A DNA stretch of 64,000 bases from Chryseobacterium sp. Tr-659 (GCF_011752975.1 NZ_VWWP01000005.1:280005-344004), one strand, 5' to 3'. Shown: positions 35,828 to 44,617, numbered from the stretch's first letter. Program-made: numbers and translations. Notes: generated by a model from the letters alone, not told the origin.

Positions 35828-36601
35828 TTATCCAAAAATGATCATTGGGTTATTGGTAATGGGATGCCCGCAGATGGTACAGGGGAAATTATAGGCATTA
35901 CTGATATTTTCTGCCGTAAAAACTTCCTGTGGTGTTCCATAGGCGGAAACTTTTCCTGATTTCATTAATAAAATCTTGTCTGCAAATTGTGCAGCAAGGT
36001 TCAGATCGTGTAAAACAACAATTGCACTATTGGCTTTTTTCGTGAAATTCTTGATAATTTCCAACGCTTTGTATTGATGTTTTATGTCTAAATTATTCAG
36101 AGGTTCGTCCAGAAAAACAAGTTTATGGGTTATTTCATTCTGCAGCTGTGCCATTACTCTTGAAAGGTGTACCCTTTGTTTTTCACCGCCGGAAAGGGTA
36201 TTGTATTCTCTTTCTTTCAGATGAAAAATATCGGTTTCATACATCATATTATTCATTGCTTCAAGATCTTCTTTACCTGGCTGGGCATCAAAATAGGGAT
36301 ACCTTCCCATCATCACGACATCTTTTACTTCAAGTGGAATATCGTTGCTGTTATGCTGGGAAAACTTTGCTTTATGTTTTGAAAGTTCTTTCACATTCCA
36401 ATCAGAAATGGGTTTATTTTTAAACAAAACCTGTTGTTTTCCGGTTTTCACTTCATTGGCCAGAACACTCAGCAGACTTGATTTACCGGCTCCGTTTGGT
36501 CCTACGATTGCCAGAAATTCACCATATTCCAGAGAAACGTCTACGCCATCCAGAATACGAAAGTCTTTATGTTTATAATTAATCTGATGTGCCTTAATCA
36601 T
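35828..36601 (-). CDS. hmuV: Heme ABC transporter ATP-binding protein
   Basis: ATPase of 257 residues that powers heme import with HmuU and HmuT. Walker A GPNGAGKS (34-41), signature LSGGEKQR (136-143), Walker B LVFLDEP (161-167) and the H-loop VVLHDLN are intact. The C-terminus has an unusual CTICGHPITN tail with Cys241 and Cys244. Its start overlaps the stop of hmuU (TAATG). Confidence 0.94.
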   Translation of the reverse strand: MIKAHQINYKHKDFRILDGVDVSLEYGEFLAIVGPNGAGKSSLLSVLANEVKTGKQQVLFKNKPISDWNVKELSKHKAKFSQHNSNDIPLEVKDVVMMGRYPYFDAQPGKEDLEAMNNMMYETDIFHLKEREYNTLSGGEKQRVHLSRVMAQLQNEITHKLVFLDEPLNNLDIKHQYKALEIIKNFTKKANSAIVVLHDLNLAAQFADKILLMKSGKVSAYGTPQEVFTAENISNAYNFPCTICGHPITNNPMIIFG

Positions 36602-37641
36602 TACAGTGATTTTTTAAATTTAACCAAAATAGCGATAAAAATAGGTCCTCCCATCAATGCTGTCAAGATTCCTATCGGCAATTCGGACGGTGCTACAATA
36701 CTTCTGCTGAATGTATCCGCAGTTAGTAGCAAAATACTTCCGCATAATGCTGATAAGGGCAGAATGAAAGTATAATTGGATTTGAACAACAGCCTTAAAA
36801 TATAAGGTACAATAAGACCTACAAAACCAATCGTTCCCGAAAATGCTACACATGTTCCCACCATTAAAGCAACTATAATAGTAATCTGCTTCTTTAGCTT
36901 TTCCACGTTGATTCCCAGATGCTGTGCATCTTTTTCACCCAGCATCATAGCATTCAGTGCTTTTCCTTTTGGCAAAAGAATAATATAGGCAATGACAGCA
37001 ACAATGGTTAAAATAATATTTTTGGTCCAGGTAGCTGCTGCTAAACTTCCTAAATTCCAGAATGTCAAATCTCTGAGCTGCTCATCTTTTGAAATATAGA
37101 TCAGAAATCCGGTGATTGAAAATCCAATTGCTGTAATAGCAACACCGGTTAAAAGCATCATTACTACATTGGTTTTTCCTCCACTTGTTGAAATTCTGTA
37201 TACCAACATCATCGATAAAAAAGATCCTACAAAGGCTGCAATTCCTACCAGGGAAAATTGTACAGCTTCAGGAAGATATTGCTTAAAATGTCCTCCTAAA
37301 ACAATGGCAATGGCCGCCAGCAATGTTGCTCCCGATGTAAGTCCTATTAAATCTCCCGTTGCTAAAGGATTCTTGAAAAGCCCCTGCAGGCTTGTTCCTG
37401 AAACCGATAACATACTTCCTATTAAAATCGCCATAATAATTCTGGCTGCTCTTACGTCCCATATTACATATTTATCACTTAAGGATAAACCGGGATCTCC
37501 TTTTATAAACTGCCACAAAACTCTGAACGGAGATGTTCCGCTAAAATCGTAGACTCCTGTATTAAGTGACAGTACTGCTATGATAACCAGCAGCACTGCA
37601 CTTATAATAAGATAAAAGTATAGTTTACTTTGTGCTTTCAA
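36601..37641 (-). CDS. hmuU: Heme ABC transporter permease
   Basis: FecCD/BtuC-type inner-membrane permease of 346 residues with about ten hydrophobic helices. Seen: VRAARIIMAILIGSMLSVSGTSLQGLFKNPLATGDLIG near the N-terminal third and GTIGFVGLIVPYILRLL near residue 270, both family signatures. It overlaps the end of hmuT by about 17 bases and the start of hmuV by one, so the three ABC genes are coupled. Heme specificity follows from the operon. Confidence 0.94.
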   Translation of the reverse strand: MKAQSKLYFYLIISAVLLVIIAVLSLNTGVYDFSGTSPFRVLWQFIKGDPGLSLSDKYVIWDVRAARIIMAILIGSMLSVSGTSLQGLFKNPLATGDLIGLTSGATLLAAIAIVLGGHFKQYLPEAVQFSLVGIAAFVGSFLSMMLVYRISTSGGKTNVVMMLLTGVAITAIGFSITGFLIYISKDEQLRDLTFWNLGSLAAATWTKNIILTIVAVIAYIILLPKGKALNAMMLGEKDAQHLGINVEKLKKQITIIVALMVGTCVAFSGTIGFVGLIVPYILRLLFKSNYTFILPLSALCGSILLLTADTFSRSIVAPSELPIGILTALMGGPIFIAILVKFKKSL

Positions 37642-38503
37642 TTAAAAGTTTGTTTAATCCTAATGCTGCTTCTCCTAGTCTCGGTCCGAAACCTGACACT
37701 AAACCTCCATCCATTGCGATGATCTTCTTATTTTTTCCTGCGTTGGTTTGGGAAACTCCCGGCATTTTAAGCGCTCCTTCGTTTCCTCCTGCTCCCTGCA
37801 GACCTGAAGTAAAGAAAAATAATACGTCAGGATTAGCTTTTACAACAGCTTCGGGTGTTAATGGTTTGAAATCTTCAAAATCATTGACTGCATTTTCTGC
37901 TCCGGCAAGATTGATGAGTTCAGCCATAGGCGTGTTCTTACCTGCTACCATCAGCATATTCCCTCTGGCATAAATAAATAATACTTTCGGCTTTTTTTCA
38001 ATCGGCTGTACCTGTTTCAAATCTGCATCAATCTTATCATTTAGTTTTTGATACTCTGTGTTTCCTAAGGCTTTTGCTACATCTTCGATCAGTTTCTTGG
38101 TTCCTTCAACGGTGTATTCCTGTTTGAAAACATCTGCTTTAATGCCTGATGCTTTGATTTTTCCTAATAATTCCGGGTTGATATCTTTATCGGAAGCAAG
38201 GATCAAAGTAGGGTTTACTGCCATGATCGGCTCAATGGTCATAGATCTTACATGGCCTAAATCTTTGGCTGTAGCCTTTAAGCTTTCAGGGTACGTACTG
38301 GTAACATCTGTTCCCACGATTTCTTTTTCGTGGCCCAGAGCGCTTACAATTTCTGTAATTCCTCCGCTTAGCGATACGATTTTATTATTAGTCTTTGGTG
38401 CTTCGGAAGTAGCTTCCGTTGTATTTTCTTTGGTTGTTCCTTCTGCTTTTTTGCATGAGTATACTGCTACAAGAACAGAGGCTGCAAGAATGAATTTTTT
38501 CAT
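37625..38503 (-). CDS. hmuT: Heme ABC transporter substrate-binding lipoprotein
   Basis: Lipoprotein of 292 residues that captures heme and delivers it to HmuU/HmuV. Signal MKKFILAASVLVAVYSC with lipobox Cys at residue 17. The start was moved 12 codons inside the longest frame so the lipoprotein signal is N-terminal. The class III binding-protein fold is visible: KIVSLSGGITEIVSALG near residue 48, TSTYPESLKA, VNPTLILASD, then the second lobe with GNMLMVAGKNTPMAELINLAGAENA. It lies between hmuY and hmuU. Confidence 0.92.
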   Translation of the reverse strand: MKKFILAASVLVAVYSCKKAEGTTKENTTEATSEAPKTNNKIVSLSGGITEIVSALGHEKEIVGTDVTSTYPESLKATAKDLGHVRSMTIEPIMAVNPTLILASDKDINPELLGKIKASGIKADVFKQEYTVEGTKKLIEDVAKALGNTEYQKLNDKIDADLKQVQPIEKKPKVLFIYARGNMLMVAGKNTPMAELINLAGAENAVNDFEDFKPLTPEAVVKANPDVLFFFTSGLQGAGGNEGALKMPGVSQTNAGKNKKIIAMDGGLVSGFGPRLGEAALGLNKLLIESTK

Positions 38504-38580
38504 AGTGTAGATATTTTTAAGGTCATATGGAATCATCATCTCTGGAAAACCAGTTAATCATAAATCCATACAGCCATATT

Positions 38581-39663
38581 TTATAAAGGTTTATATTCGA
38601 ATTGAGGTCTTCCTCGTTCTCCTGTAGTGCTGGTAAGCCTTGTAAATCTTAGTTTAAAGTAATAGCCTTCAGCATCTTTAATAATGTAGAAACGGTCCCC
38701 GTATACTTCAAGTCCATTGGTCCCTACAGGATTTCTCCAGTTTCCTCCTATTACTCTGTGATCGTTGTAAATGAATTTGGACGGGTCAACATCTGAGGCT
38801 TTAAAATTATTGTAAGCTTCCACACCTGATCCTGAGGTTACTTTTACTTCATAGGCACCTACTCCTCCTACCGTATTAGTGGTTACAAAATCTGCATAAA
38901 TATAACTTCCGGCACCGGAAATAATATTGGTAAATACCGTAAAACAGATATCCCATTTCTTTTTCTCCGGCTGTATAATTACCTCACTGTTTTTTGCAAG
39001 ACTTACAAAATTGTAATTGTATACTGCATTTTTTACGATGGTCAGTTCTTTATGGCTGGAAGCATTAAGCTCAGCATATTTTATTTTGTAGCCGTTGCCT
39101 GATCTTACAACCTGGACCTTCATCCATCCTCTGCTGTCACCTCCTGTAGCAACAGATCCTGTAGGAATAGTTCCTGTAAAGATCTTTTTCCCCATATTAA
39201 CAAGGTAAACCGCGTTTTCAGAATCATCAGACTTAATTTCATTAATAGCAGTATATCCTGAAGGGAAGTTTCCTTTCACATCATCTATATAGGTTTCATT
39301 GGAAGGATCGAAGTTAGCAACCTGTACTTTATCTTTCAGGGCGGCTACACTTGCATCTGTTACTAAATCTATATTTGTTGCATTTGGAATTTTACCTGCT
39401 GCCATCATGATGGATGAATTTAAAACCACTTTAAATTCATTTCCTGAATAAAATGCAAAATCCCAGTCTGTTCTTACTGTTAAAGCTTCAGTATTGGTTC
39501 CCAAATCAAACCAAACCTGATTAGGTTCAGCAGCTCCGCCTACATTCGGGCTGACAACAGCTCCGTCTGAAGGAGCAACCATCACGGCGTCTTCATTATC
39601 ATTAATACATGATTGAGAAATAAAAGAAGCACCTATTAAAAGGGAAAATAGTATTTTTTTCAT
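38581..39663 (-). CDS. hmuY: HmuY-family heme-binding lipoprotein
   Basis: Outer-membrane hemophore-like lipoprotein of 360 residues. Signal MKKILFSLLIGASFISQSC with lipobox Cys at residue 19. HmuY-like repeats of the beta fold: VRTDWDFAFYSGNEFKVV, KKWDICFTVFTN and the C-terminal YYFKLRFTRL-type strand. Porphyromonas HmuY binds heme at the surface and hands it to HmuR. It lies 10 bases upstream of the end of the TonB receptor gene on the same transcript. Heme ligand residues cannot be assigned with confidence. Confidence 0.9.
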   Translation of the reverse strand: MKKILFSLLIGASFISQSCINDNEDAVMVAPSDGAVVSPNVGGAAEPNQVWFDLGTNTEALTVRTDWDFAFYSGNEFKVVLNSSIMMAAGKIPNATNIDLVTDASVAALKDKVQVANFDPSNETYIDDVKGNFPSGYTAINEIKSDDSENAVYLVNMGKKIFTGTIPTGSVATGGDSRGWMKVQVVRSGNGYKIKYAELNASSHKELTIVKNAVYNYNFVSLAKNSEVIIQPEKKKWDICFTVFTNIISGAGSYIYADFVTTNTVGGVGAYEVKVTSGSGVEAYNNFKASDVDPSKFIYNDHRVIGGNWRNPVGTNGLEVYGDRFYIIKDAEGYYFKLRFTRLTSTTGERGRPQFEYKPL

Positions 39664-39672
39664 TTTTAACCT

Positions 39673-41808
39673 TTAAAAATTATAATTTAATCTGGCAAAA
39701 TAACTTCTGCCATAGAATAGATTTTGCATTTCTGCAGAAGCATTATGACTGTTCCCTGCCAGAGTTGTATTTCTCACATTGGTTACATCAAAAATATTTT
39801 TAACCCCAACACTGACCTCAAAATGATTCTTAAAGAAAGGCTGGCTCAGGGTGAAATTCAGCATATTATAATCTCCTACTTCTCCTAGTACATACTGCCC
39901 TGGATCTTTTGGATCATTAGCATTCGTTTTAAGGGTATATTTTTTCTGAGTTCCTGTGTATTTGTAATAAAGGGCAAATAATGTTTTAGTGTAAGGTAGT
40001 GTATAGTTAGCTGCAAGATTGGCTTCTGCGTAGAAATTATAATCATCAGGAGAATAAATATTTCCGGTATTCAACACCTGAGAAACTCCCATTACTGAAA
40101 CACCTGCGTTTACGGATAAGTCCCCTTTTCTAACATTTACGCTTCCTCCCAATAATATAGATTTAAAATTATCAACATTTAAATAGGTAATTTGTAAAGG
40201 ACTGTTGTTAATAATTACACTTTCAATTCTGTCTTTTACGTCTAAAAACATTCCTGAAGCACTGAAATTAAACTTCCAGTCATTATGATTAGTGATTGCA
40301 TAATCCCAGAACATCCCTGCTGAATATCCTGTCTCGGGTTTCAGGTTCTCGTTCCCTCTGATATCATGATTGTTGTCTACTACAAAAGTATATAGCTCAT
40401 CATAAGTCGGGAATCTATTAGCAGAGCCAAATACCAGACGGATATCAGATTTTTCCGTGGTTTTAAACCTTAATGTGGTTGAGTAGTTATATTGTGTATC
40501 AAATTTATCACTCAAAGCTAATCTCAACCCGGGACGCACAGAAAGCCAGCGAGTAGCATTCCATTCTGCAGATAAGAAATTGGCATAATTGAATATTGAG
40601 CGTTCAATACTTTTTCCGTTGTTATTGCTTTCAAATGTTGTGGCATCTGCAAAACCTTTGGTTCGGTCTAATTCATAGCCTATCTGAAAGTTAATTTTTT
40701 CACTGTCTAAGAAGTTACTGAACATTCCTCTTGAATAAAGAACATCCGATTTATAAAATGTTAAATTAGGATCTCTTGACAATTCTTTTCTGTTGGGAAC
40801 ATCATAAGTATAATGCTGAGATTTTCTTTCCTGAGTCTGATAAGAGAAATCCCCATTATAATTAAGTCTTCCCAATTTGGTTTGTATATTGAACTGATGA
40901 ATCCATCTTTTTGTATTGTAATCAATATCTTTTGAAGTATAGGTTCTGTTACCTCCTCCCAGATACAATTCTTCCACCAACGGATTATAGTAATTGATCT
41001 TTTCGGAAAGAAAATTCAGTTTATAATAAAAACTTGTGTTGTTTTTACTGTATCGGATCACTCCATTGGTTGTCACCTGATCTTTGGGCTGCCAGTCGTA
41101 GCCACGCTGTCCGTCATTCCCTTCATTAAAGTATTTATACCCCTGAAATCGTCCTTTATACCCCTGAAAATCATTATGATTAATATCGGCAGCAACAGAC
41201 CAGTTGTCATTTATTCTGTATCCTAAGTTCAAAGACTGAATATGACGTCCGTTTCCTTTTTTAAACCAGTCATAATCCTTATTCACTGTTTCTTCCTGCA
41301 AAGAAGCCTGAATATTAATTTTTTTACTGTAATTCTTTTTCGTAATAATATTGATCACTCCTGCCAGTGCATTATTTCCGTATTCCACGCCCATTGCTCC
41401 TTTTACCACTTCAATACGCTCAACATTATTAACGTTGATCTTTGTAAGGTCTACCAGATTTCCCAACCCTTCATCACTAACAACTGGAATATTATCAATA
41501 AGAATCTTGGTATACGCTCCGCTAAGTCCCATGATATTTGCGCCGGAATTCCCTGAGCCTTTATCAGGTACTATTAAGATATTAAGGTTTTGGTTTAAAA
41601 CTTCGGCAACACTGGTTACTGCCATGTTTTTAATCTGCTGTGCATCAATTACTTCTACCTTATAAATTGATTTACTAATTGACTGCTGCATATATTGCCC
41701 TGTGATAACAACTTCATCAATATTCTTCTGATTTAAAGAATCTTTTTGTTGTGCATTCATCCAGAAAGCAATGGACAGTGACAAAACGGTAAGCACTTTC
41801 TTCTTCAT
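39673..41808 (-). CDS. hmuR: TonB-dependent outer-membrane heme receptor (HmuR-like)
   Basis: TonB-dependent receptor of 711 residues. Signal MKKKVLTVLSLSIAFWMNAQ (the Met 7 codons upstream is less likely). The plug domain spans about residues 30-150 (DEVVITGQYM TonB box region; VEVIDAQQIK; RIEVVKGAMGVEYGNNALAGVINIITKK). The beta-barrel occupies the rest, with the C-terminal Phe (YFARLNYNF). It is the first gene of the heme operon. A -7 box is at 41829-41836 and a Fur-type half-site lies beside it. Substrate heme is inferred from the downstream genes. Confidence 0.93.
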   Translation of the reverse strand: MKKKVLTVLSLSIAFWMNAQQKDSLNQKNIDEVVITGQYMQQSISKSIYKVEVIDAQQIKNMAVTSVAEVLNQNLNILIVPDKGSGNSGANIMGLSGAYTKILIDNIPVVSDEGLGNLVDLTKINVNNVERIEVVKGAMGVEYGNNALAGVINIITKKNYSKKINIQASLQEETVNKDYDWFKKGNGRHIQSLNLGYRINDNWSVAADINHNDFQGYKGRFQGYKYFNEGNDGQRGYDWQPKDQVTTNGVIRYSKNNTSFYYKLNFLSEKINYYNPLVEELYLGGGNRTYTSKDIDYNTKRWIHQFNIQTKLGRLNYNGDFSYQTQERKSQHYTYDVPNRKELSRDPNLTFYKSDVLYSRGMFSNFLDSEKINFQIGYELDRTKGFADATTFESNNNGKSIERSIFNYANFLSAEWNATRWLSVRPGLRLALSDKFDTQYNYSTTLRFKTTEKSDIRLVFGSANRFPTYDELYTFVVDNNHDIRGNENLKPETGYSAGMFWDYAITNHNDWKFNFSASGMFLDVKDRIESVIINNSPLQITYLNVDNFKSILLGGSVNVRKGDLSVNAGVSVMGVSQVLNTGNIYSPDDYNFYAEANLAANYTLPYTKTLFALYYKYTGTQKKYTLKTNANDPKDPGQYVLGEVGDYNMLNFTLSQPFFKNHFEVSVGVKNIFDVTNVRNTTLAGNSHNASAEMQNLFYGRSYFARLNYNF

Positions 41809-41828
41809 AGATTGAAAAAATTTTCGCA

Positions 41829-41836
41829 AATATAAA
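41829..41836 (-). promoter_or_regulatory. -7 box of the hmu operon promoter
   Basis: Minus-strand TATATTTG matches TAnnTTTG. It lies about 20 bases before the receptor start codon, with GTTCTAAATAAA (Fur-type half-site) in the spacer and a TTG about 15 bases further upstream. Confidence 0.6.
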
Positions 41837-41840
41837 ACTT

Positions 41841-41893
41841 TATTTAGAACAAGTAAAAATAAATATATATTTTTGTAGAATAATTCTAAATAA
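41841..41893 (+). promoter_or_regulatory. Fur-type promoter, copy 1
   Basis: A 53-bp element 49/53 identical to copy 2 at 42825-42877. It contains a -7 box TATTTTTG and, just after it, the palindrome TAGAATAATTCTA (41876-41888) extended to TCTAAATAA, the shape of flavobacterial Fur boxes as I recall them. The T9SS cargo gene at 41902 starts 8 bases later. Confidence 0.7.
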
Positions 41894-41901
41894 AATCTAT
41901 T

Positions 41902-42702
41902 ATGAGACTAAAATTACTTATAGGAGCTTTAATGTTCACAGCAGCTGCAGCAAACGCTCAGGTTTCAACACTCAACGAAAATTTTGACAATTTTACGGCA
42001 GGAAATAATACTTTTCCTCAAAACGGATGGTCTGCTGTACTAGCCCCTAATCCAATGCCTTTCCCTCCTGCTCCTCTGATGATTGTAACTGCTACTACAG
42101 ATAAAGTAGTGCAGGCTTATTCAGGAAATAATTCAAGCGCACCCTCATACCTGATCACTCCGCAAATCATAGCTCCTGCAGGTGACAAAACACTCTCTTT
42201 TTCAGCTGCAAAAAGCACAGGAACCAACGGTAACGGAACACTAGAGATAGGACTGGCTTCAAACCCGACAGATATGACCACTTTTGTATCATTGGGAGCT
42301 CCAATTTCCTTAACGAGTGAAACCATGCAGACCTATACCGTTTCCGTACCGGCATCCACCTCTACCTATATTGTTTTCAAGTTTACACCAACCATTGTGC
42401 ATACTGCATTACAAATTGATAATGTAGTTTACAATACTTCATCTACCCTGTCTGTTTCTGACCACCTGAAATCCAATGAAGAAATCAGATTTGCTATGAA
42501 TAATTCTCAAACTGCTTTGGAGTTTAGAACAAGAAAGGATCCTAAAAATATCCAGATTTATTCTGCTTCAGGTCAAAAAGCAGCGGAAGGAAAACTGAAC
42601 GGCCAAAGTTTCGACATCAGTACTCTTCAGCCCGGCGTTTATTATATGCTTATCGAAACTACCGAGGGGAAAGAAATCAAATCTAAGTTTATCAAAAAAT
42701 AA
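41902..42702 (+). CDS. T9SS-sorted choice-of-anchor-J-like protein
   Basis: Secreted protein of 266 residues. Signal MRLKLLIGALMFTAAAANAQ is followed by a jelly-roll-like beta domain (residues about 21-180: LNENFDNFTAGNNTFPQNGW, then a lectin-like VVYNTSS ending) resembling the choice-of-anchor J/MAM type. The C-terminal T9SS type A domain ends KSKFIKK. It is divergent from the heme operon, behind a promoter nearly identical to that of the HmuY-like gene at 42897, suggesting joint iron control. Specific ligand unknown. Confidence 0.85.
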   Translation: MRLKLLIGALMFTAAAANAQVSTLNENFDNFTAGNNTFPQNGWSAVLAPNPMPFPPAPLMIVTATTDKVVQAYSGNNSSAPSYLITPQIIAPAGDKTLSFSAAKSTGTNGNGTLEIGLASNPTDMTTFVSLGAPISLTSETMQTYTVSVPASTSTYIVFKFTPTIVHTALQIDNVVYNTSSTLSVSDHLKSNEEIRFAMNNSQTALEFRTRKDPKNIQIYSASGQKAAEGKLNGQSFDISTLQPGVYYMLIETTEGKEIKSKFIKK

Positions 42703-42730
42703 GGTTTATTAGACTATTATTTACCTTTTC

Positions 42731-42764
42731 AAAGCCGACAGGATTTTTCCTGCCGGCTTTTTTT
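42731..42764 (+). terminator. Terminator after the anchor-J-like gene
   Basis: Stem AAAGCCGACAGGA with TCCTGCCGGCTTT (one mismatch) and a short T loop, followed by a T-run. It separates the two T9SS cargo genes, confirming that the next has its own promoter. Confidence 0.88.
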
Positions 42765-42824
42765 ACTCTATAATCCCCTGCTTTAATATATGATCAAAAG
42801 AAAACACGATAAAAATCATGTTTT

Positions 42825-42877
42825 TATTTAGAATCATTAAAAATAAATATATACTTTTGTAGAATAATTCTAAATAA
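42825..42877 (+). promoter_or_regulatory. Fur-type promoter, copy 2
   Basis: It has the same layout as copy 1: TTTAGAATCATTAAA-like upstream half, -7 box TACTTTTG and the palindrome TAGAATAATTCTA (42860-42872). Differences from copy 1 are confined to four positions. The gene at 42897 begins 20 bases after it. Confidence 0.72.
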
Positions 42878-42896
42878 GGATGTAAAAAATTAAATT

Positions 42897-44165
42897 ATGA
42901 AAACAAAACTATTATTGGCTTCATTGTTTGCTCTTTCTGTTCAGCAGACAGTTCTAGCACAAACTGATGCATTGGGATATTCACAAGTAAACATGACAAT
43001 GGGACAGGGATACCAAAACCGTGTTTTTTTCAATCTGGCAGATGGTAATATGGTTTCTCAGCCTGCAAAAAGCTGGGATATTGCGTTCTTCAGAAATTCC
43101 TCAATGAATTTCGGATCCAGAGTGAATGATGCACAAGATATTGAAGTTTATGAAGCTTCCAATAATCTTGCAGATTGGGACAATATCAATATTGCAAATG
43201 TATCCAATTGGGGAAGTCCTATCTATAATCCGGATCAGACAACTTCTCTCCAGGATGGTGCGTTTGAACAAGGATCGGCTCCTTACGGCTGGGGACAATA
43301 TAATGGTGCAACACATCACATAGATGGAAAAATCATTTTTGTTTTAAAATATTCTGACGGAACCTATATCAAATTTGCTATTCTTGACTATTTCGGAGGA
43401 TATACATTCAAATATTCAAAGTGGAATGGAAACTCATGGGATGCAACTGAAACCAGAACTATAGCAAACGGAACGGATGACGCTTATTTTAACTATTTCT
43501 CTTTCACCACAGGAGCCAAAGTTAATAATCTTGAACCTTCCAAAAGTGCATGGGATTTCGTCTTCACTAAATATTACACATTCTATAACAATATTATGAT
43601 GTACCCGCTCTCCGGAGCTATTCAGGCACCTACTGTGACCGTGGCTAAAGTGCAGCCGGAGACTCAAGCAACAGCTGCATATACCCTTCCTGCCAATGCG
43701 AGTTTCTCTTCCAATATCACCACGGTAGGACACTCTTGGAAAGGTATTGGTAATGCATATTCCGATGTTGTTTATTATATTAAGAAGGGAAGCGATTACT
43801 ACAGAATGTATTTTACAACCAACGGAGGATCTTCCACAGGAAATATGTATTTCAAATACAAAAAGATCACCGAAACTTTAGGAATTACCGAAGTAGGGAA
43901 AAAGGCTTCTTTCGGAATCTATCCAAACCCGACTACAGCGGATAAAAAAGTAACGGTTCTTTTTGACATAAAAGAAAAAGCGGGTAACAAAGGGAATGTA
44001 GAAGTTTTTGACCTTACCGGAAAAAAAGTATATTCTGCAGAACTTACCAATCAGGCTGGGTTTTACAAGCAAGATCTGAACCTATCTTATCTGACTTCAG
44101 GAAATTATCTTGTTAAAATTACTTACGGCGGCCAATCGGAGACGAAAAAGCTTATTGTAAAATAA
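42897..44165 (+). CDS. HmuY-like protein with T9SS type A sorting domain
   Basis: Secreted protein of 422 residues with signal MKTKLLLASLFALSVQQTVLAQ. Two segments recall the HmuY of the adjacent operon: KSWDIAFFRNSSMNFGSRV near residue 60, and SAWDFVFTKYY near 219, with YYRMYFTTNGGSSTGNMYFKY close to residue 300, echoing the end of HmuY. The last 80 residues (FGIYPNPTTADKKV to KKLIVK) are a T9SS type A sorting domain. So this looks like a hemophore that is secreted through T9SS, whereas HmuY is a lipoprotein. The Fur-type promoter supports an iron or heme role. Heme binding is inferred. Confidence 0.82.
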   Translation: MKTKLLLASLFALSVQQTVLAQTDALGYSQVNMTMGQGYQNRVFFNLADGNMVSQPAKSWDIAFFRNSSMNFGSRVNDAQDIEVYEASNNLADWDNINIANVSNWGSPIYNPDQTTSLQDGAFEQGSAPYGWGQYNGATHHIDGKIIFVLKYSDGTYIKFAILDYFGGYTFKYSKWNGNSWDATETRTIANGTDDAYFNYFSFTTGAKVNNLEPSKSAWDFVFTKYYTFYNNIMMYPLSGAIQAPTVTVAKVQPETQATAAYTLPANASFSSNITTVGHSWKGIGNAYSDVVYYIKKGSDYYRMYFTTNGGSSTGNMYFKYKKITETLGITEVGKKASFGIYPNPTTADKKVTVLFDIKEKAGNKGNVEVFDLTGKKVYSAELTNQAGFYKQDLNLSYLTSGNYLVKITYGGQSETKKLIVK

Positions 44166-44202
44166 GATATTTTATTTTAATACTTTCTATTTTTTCTAAT
44201 AA

Positions 44203-44235
44203 AAAGGCGGTTTCAGAATCTTGAAACCGCCTTTT
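44203..44235. terminator. Bidirectional terminator
   Basis: Stem AAGGCGGTTTCA with TGAAACCGCCTT and a short loop, A- and T-runs on both sides. It lies between convergent genes (HmuY-like and ABM-domain). Confidence 0.9.
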
Positions 44236-44238
44236 ATT

Positions 44239-44529
44239 CTAGTATATTTTAAATCCTTTGTACACTTCCGTTGAGCTTTCCATCATTTTGGAAGCATCTT
44301 TTCGGAAATCCAGCAGATGATCCTGCCCGTTGTGTCTGTTATGATGATCTATGCTTTCCCAAAGTTCGATCAGGAAAAAGGTGCCTTTATTATCTTTATC
44401 TTCAATAAGATCGTACTGCAGACAGCCTTCTTCTTTTCTTGTTTCTTTCACCAGGTTCTGAAACAGCTCTACAGCTTCCATCAGATAATTTTCATTAAAC
44501 TTAAAGAGTGCAATGATATGTAAATTCAT
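44239..44529 (-). CDS. ABM-domain (putative quinol monooxygenase) protein
   Basis: A 96-residue ferredoxin-like ABM (antibiotic biosynthesis monooxygenase) domain protein. Seen: NLHIIALFKFNENYLMEAVELFQNLV, TRKEEGCLQYDLIEDKDNKGTFFLIELWES and a final His-rich HHNRHNGQDHL. Family members act as dimeric cofactor-free oxygenases or heme-degrading IsdG-like proteins. The Asn and Trp heme ligands of IsdG are not evident, so YgiN-like quinol monooxygenase is more likely. It lies close to the heme locus but is convergent with it. Confidence 0.86.
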   Translation of the reverse strand: MNLHIIALFKFNENYLMEAVELFQNLVKETRKEEGCLQYDLIEDKDNKGTFFLIELWESIDHHNRHNGQDHLLDFRKDASKMMESSTEVYKGFKIY

Positions 44530-44617
44530 GTTCTAATATTTAGTCATGTAAAAGTAAAATATTTTCAAAACCGAAATAGAATTTACAGCTTTTATTTTTC
44601 CACAGCAAGCCTATTTT

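Noticed and set aside
41242..41665. Plus-strand frames of about 104 codons within the TonB receptor gene
   Set aside because: They are antisense shadows of a well-supported receptor gene and have no homology or promoter.
44239..44529. IsdG-type heme-degrading monooxygenase
   Set aside because: Attractive because of the adjacent heme locus, but the Asn and Trp catalytic residues of IsdG are not evident and the gene is convergent with the heme genes.
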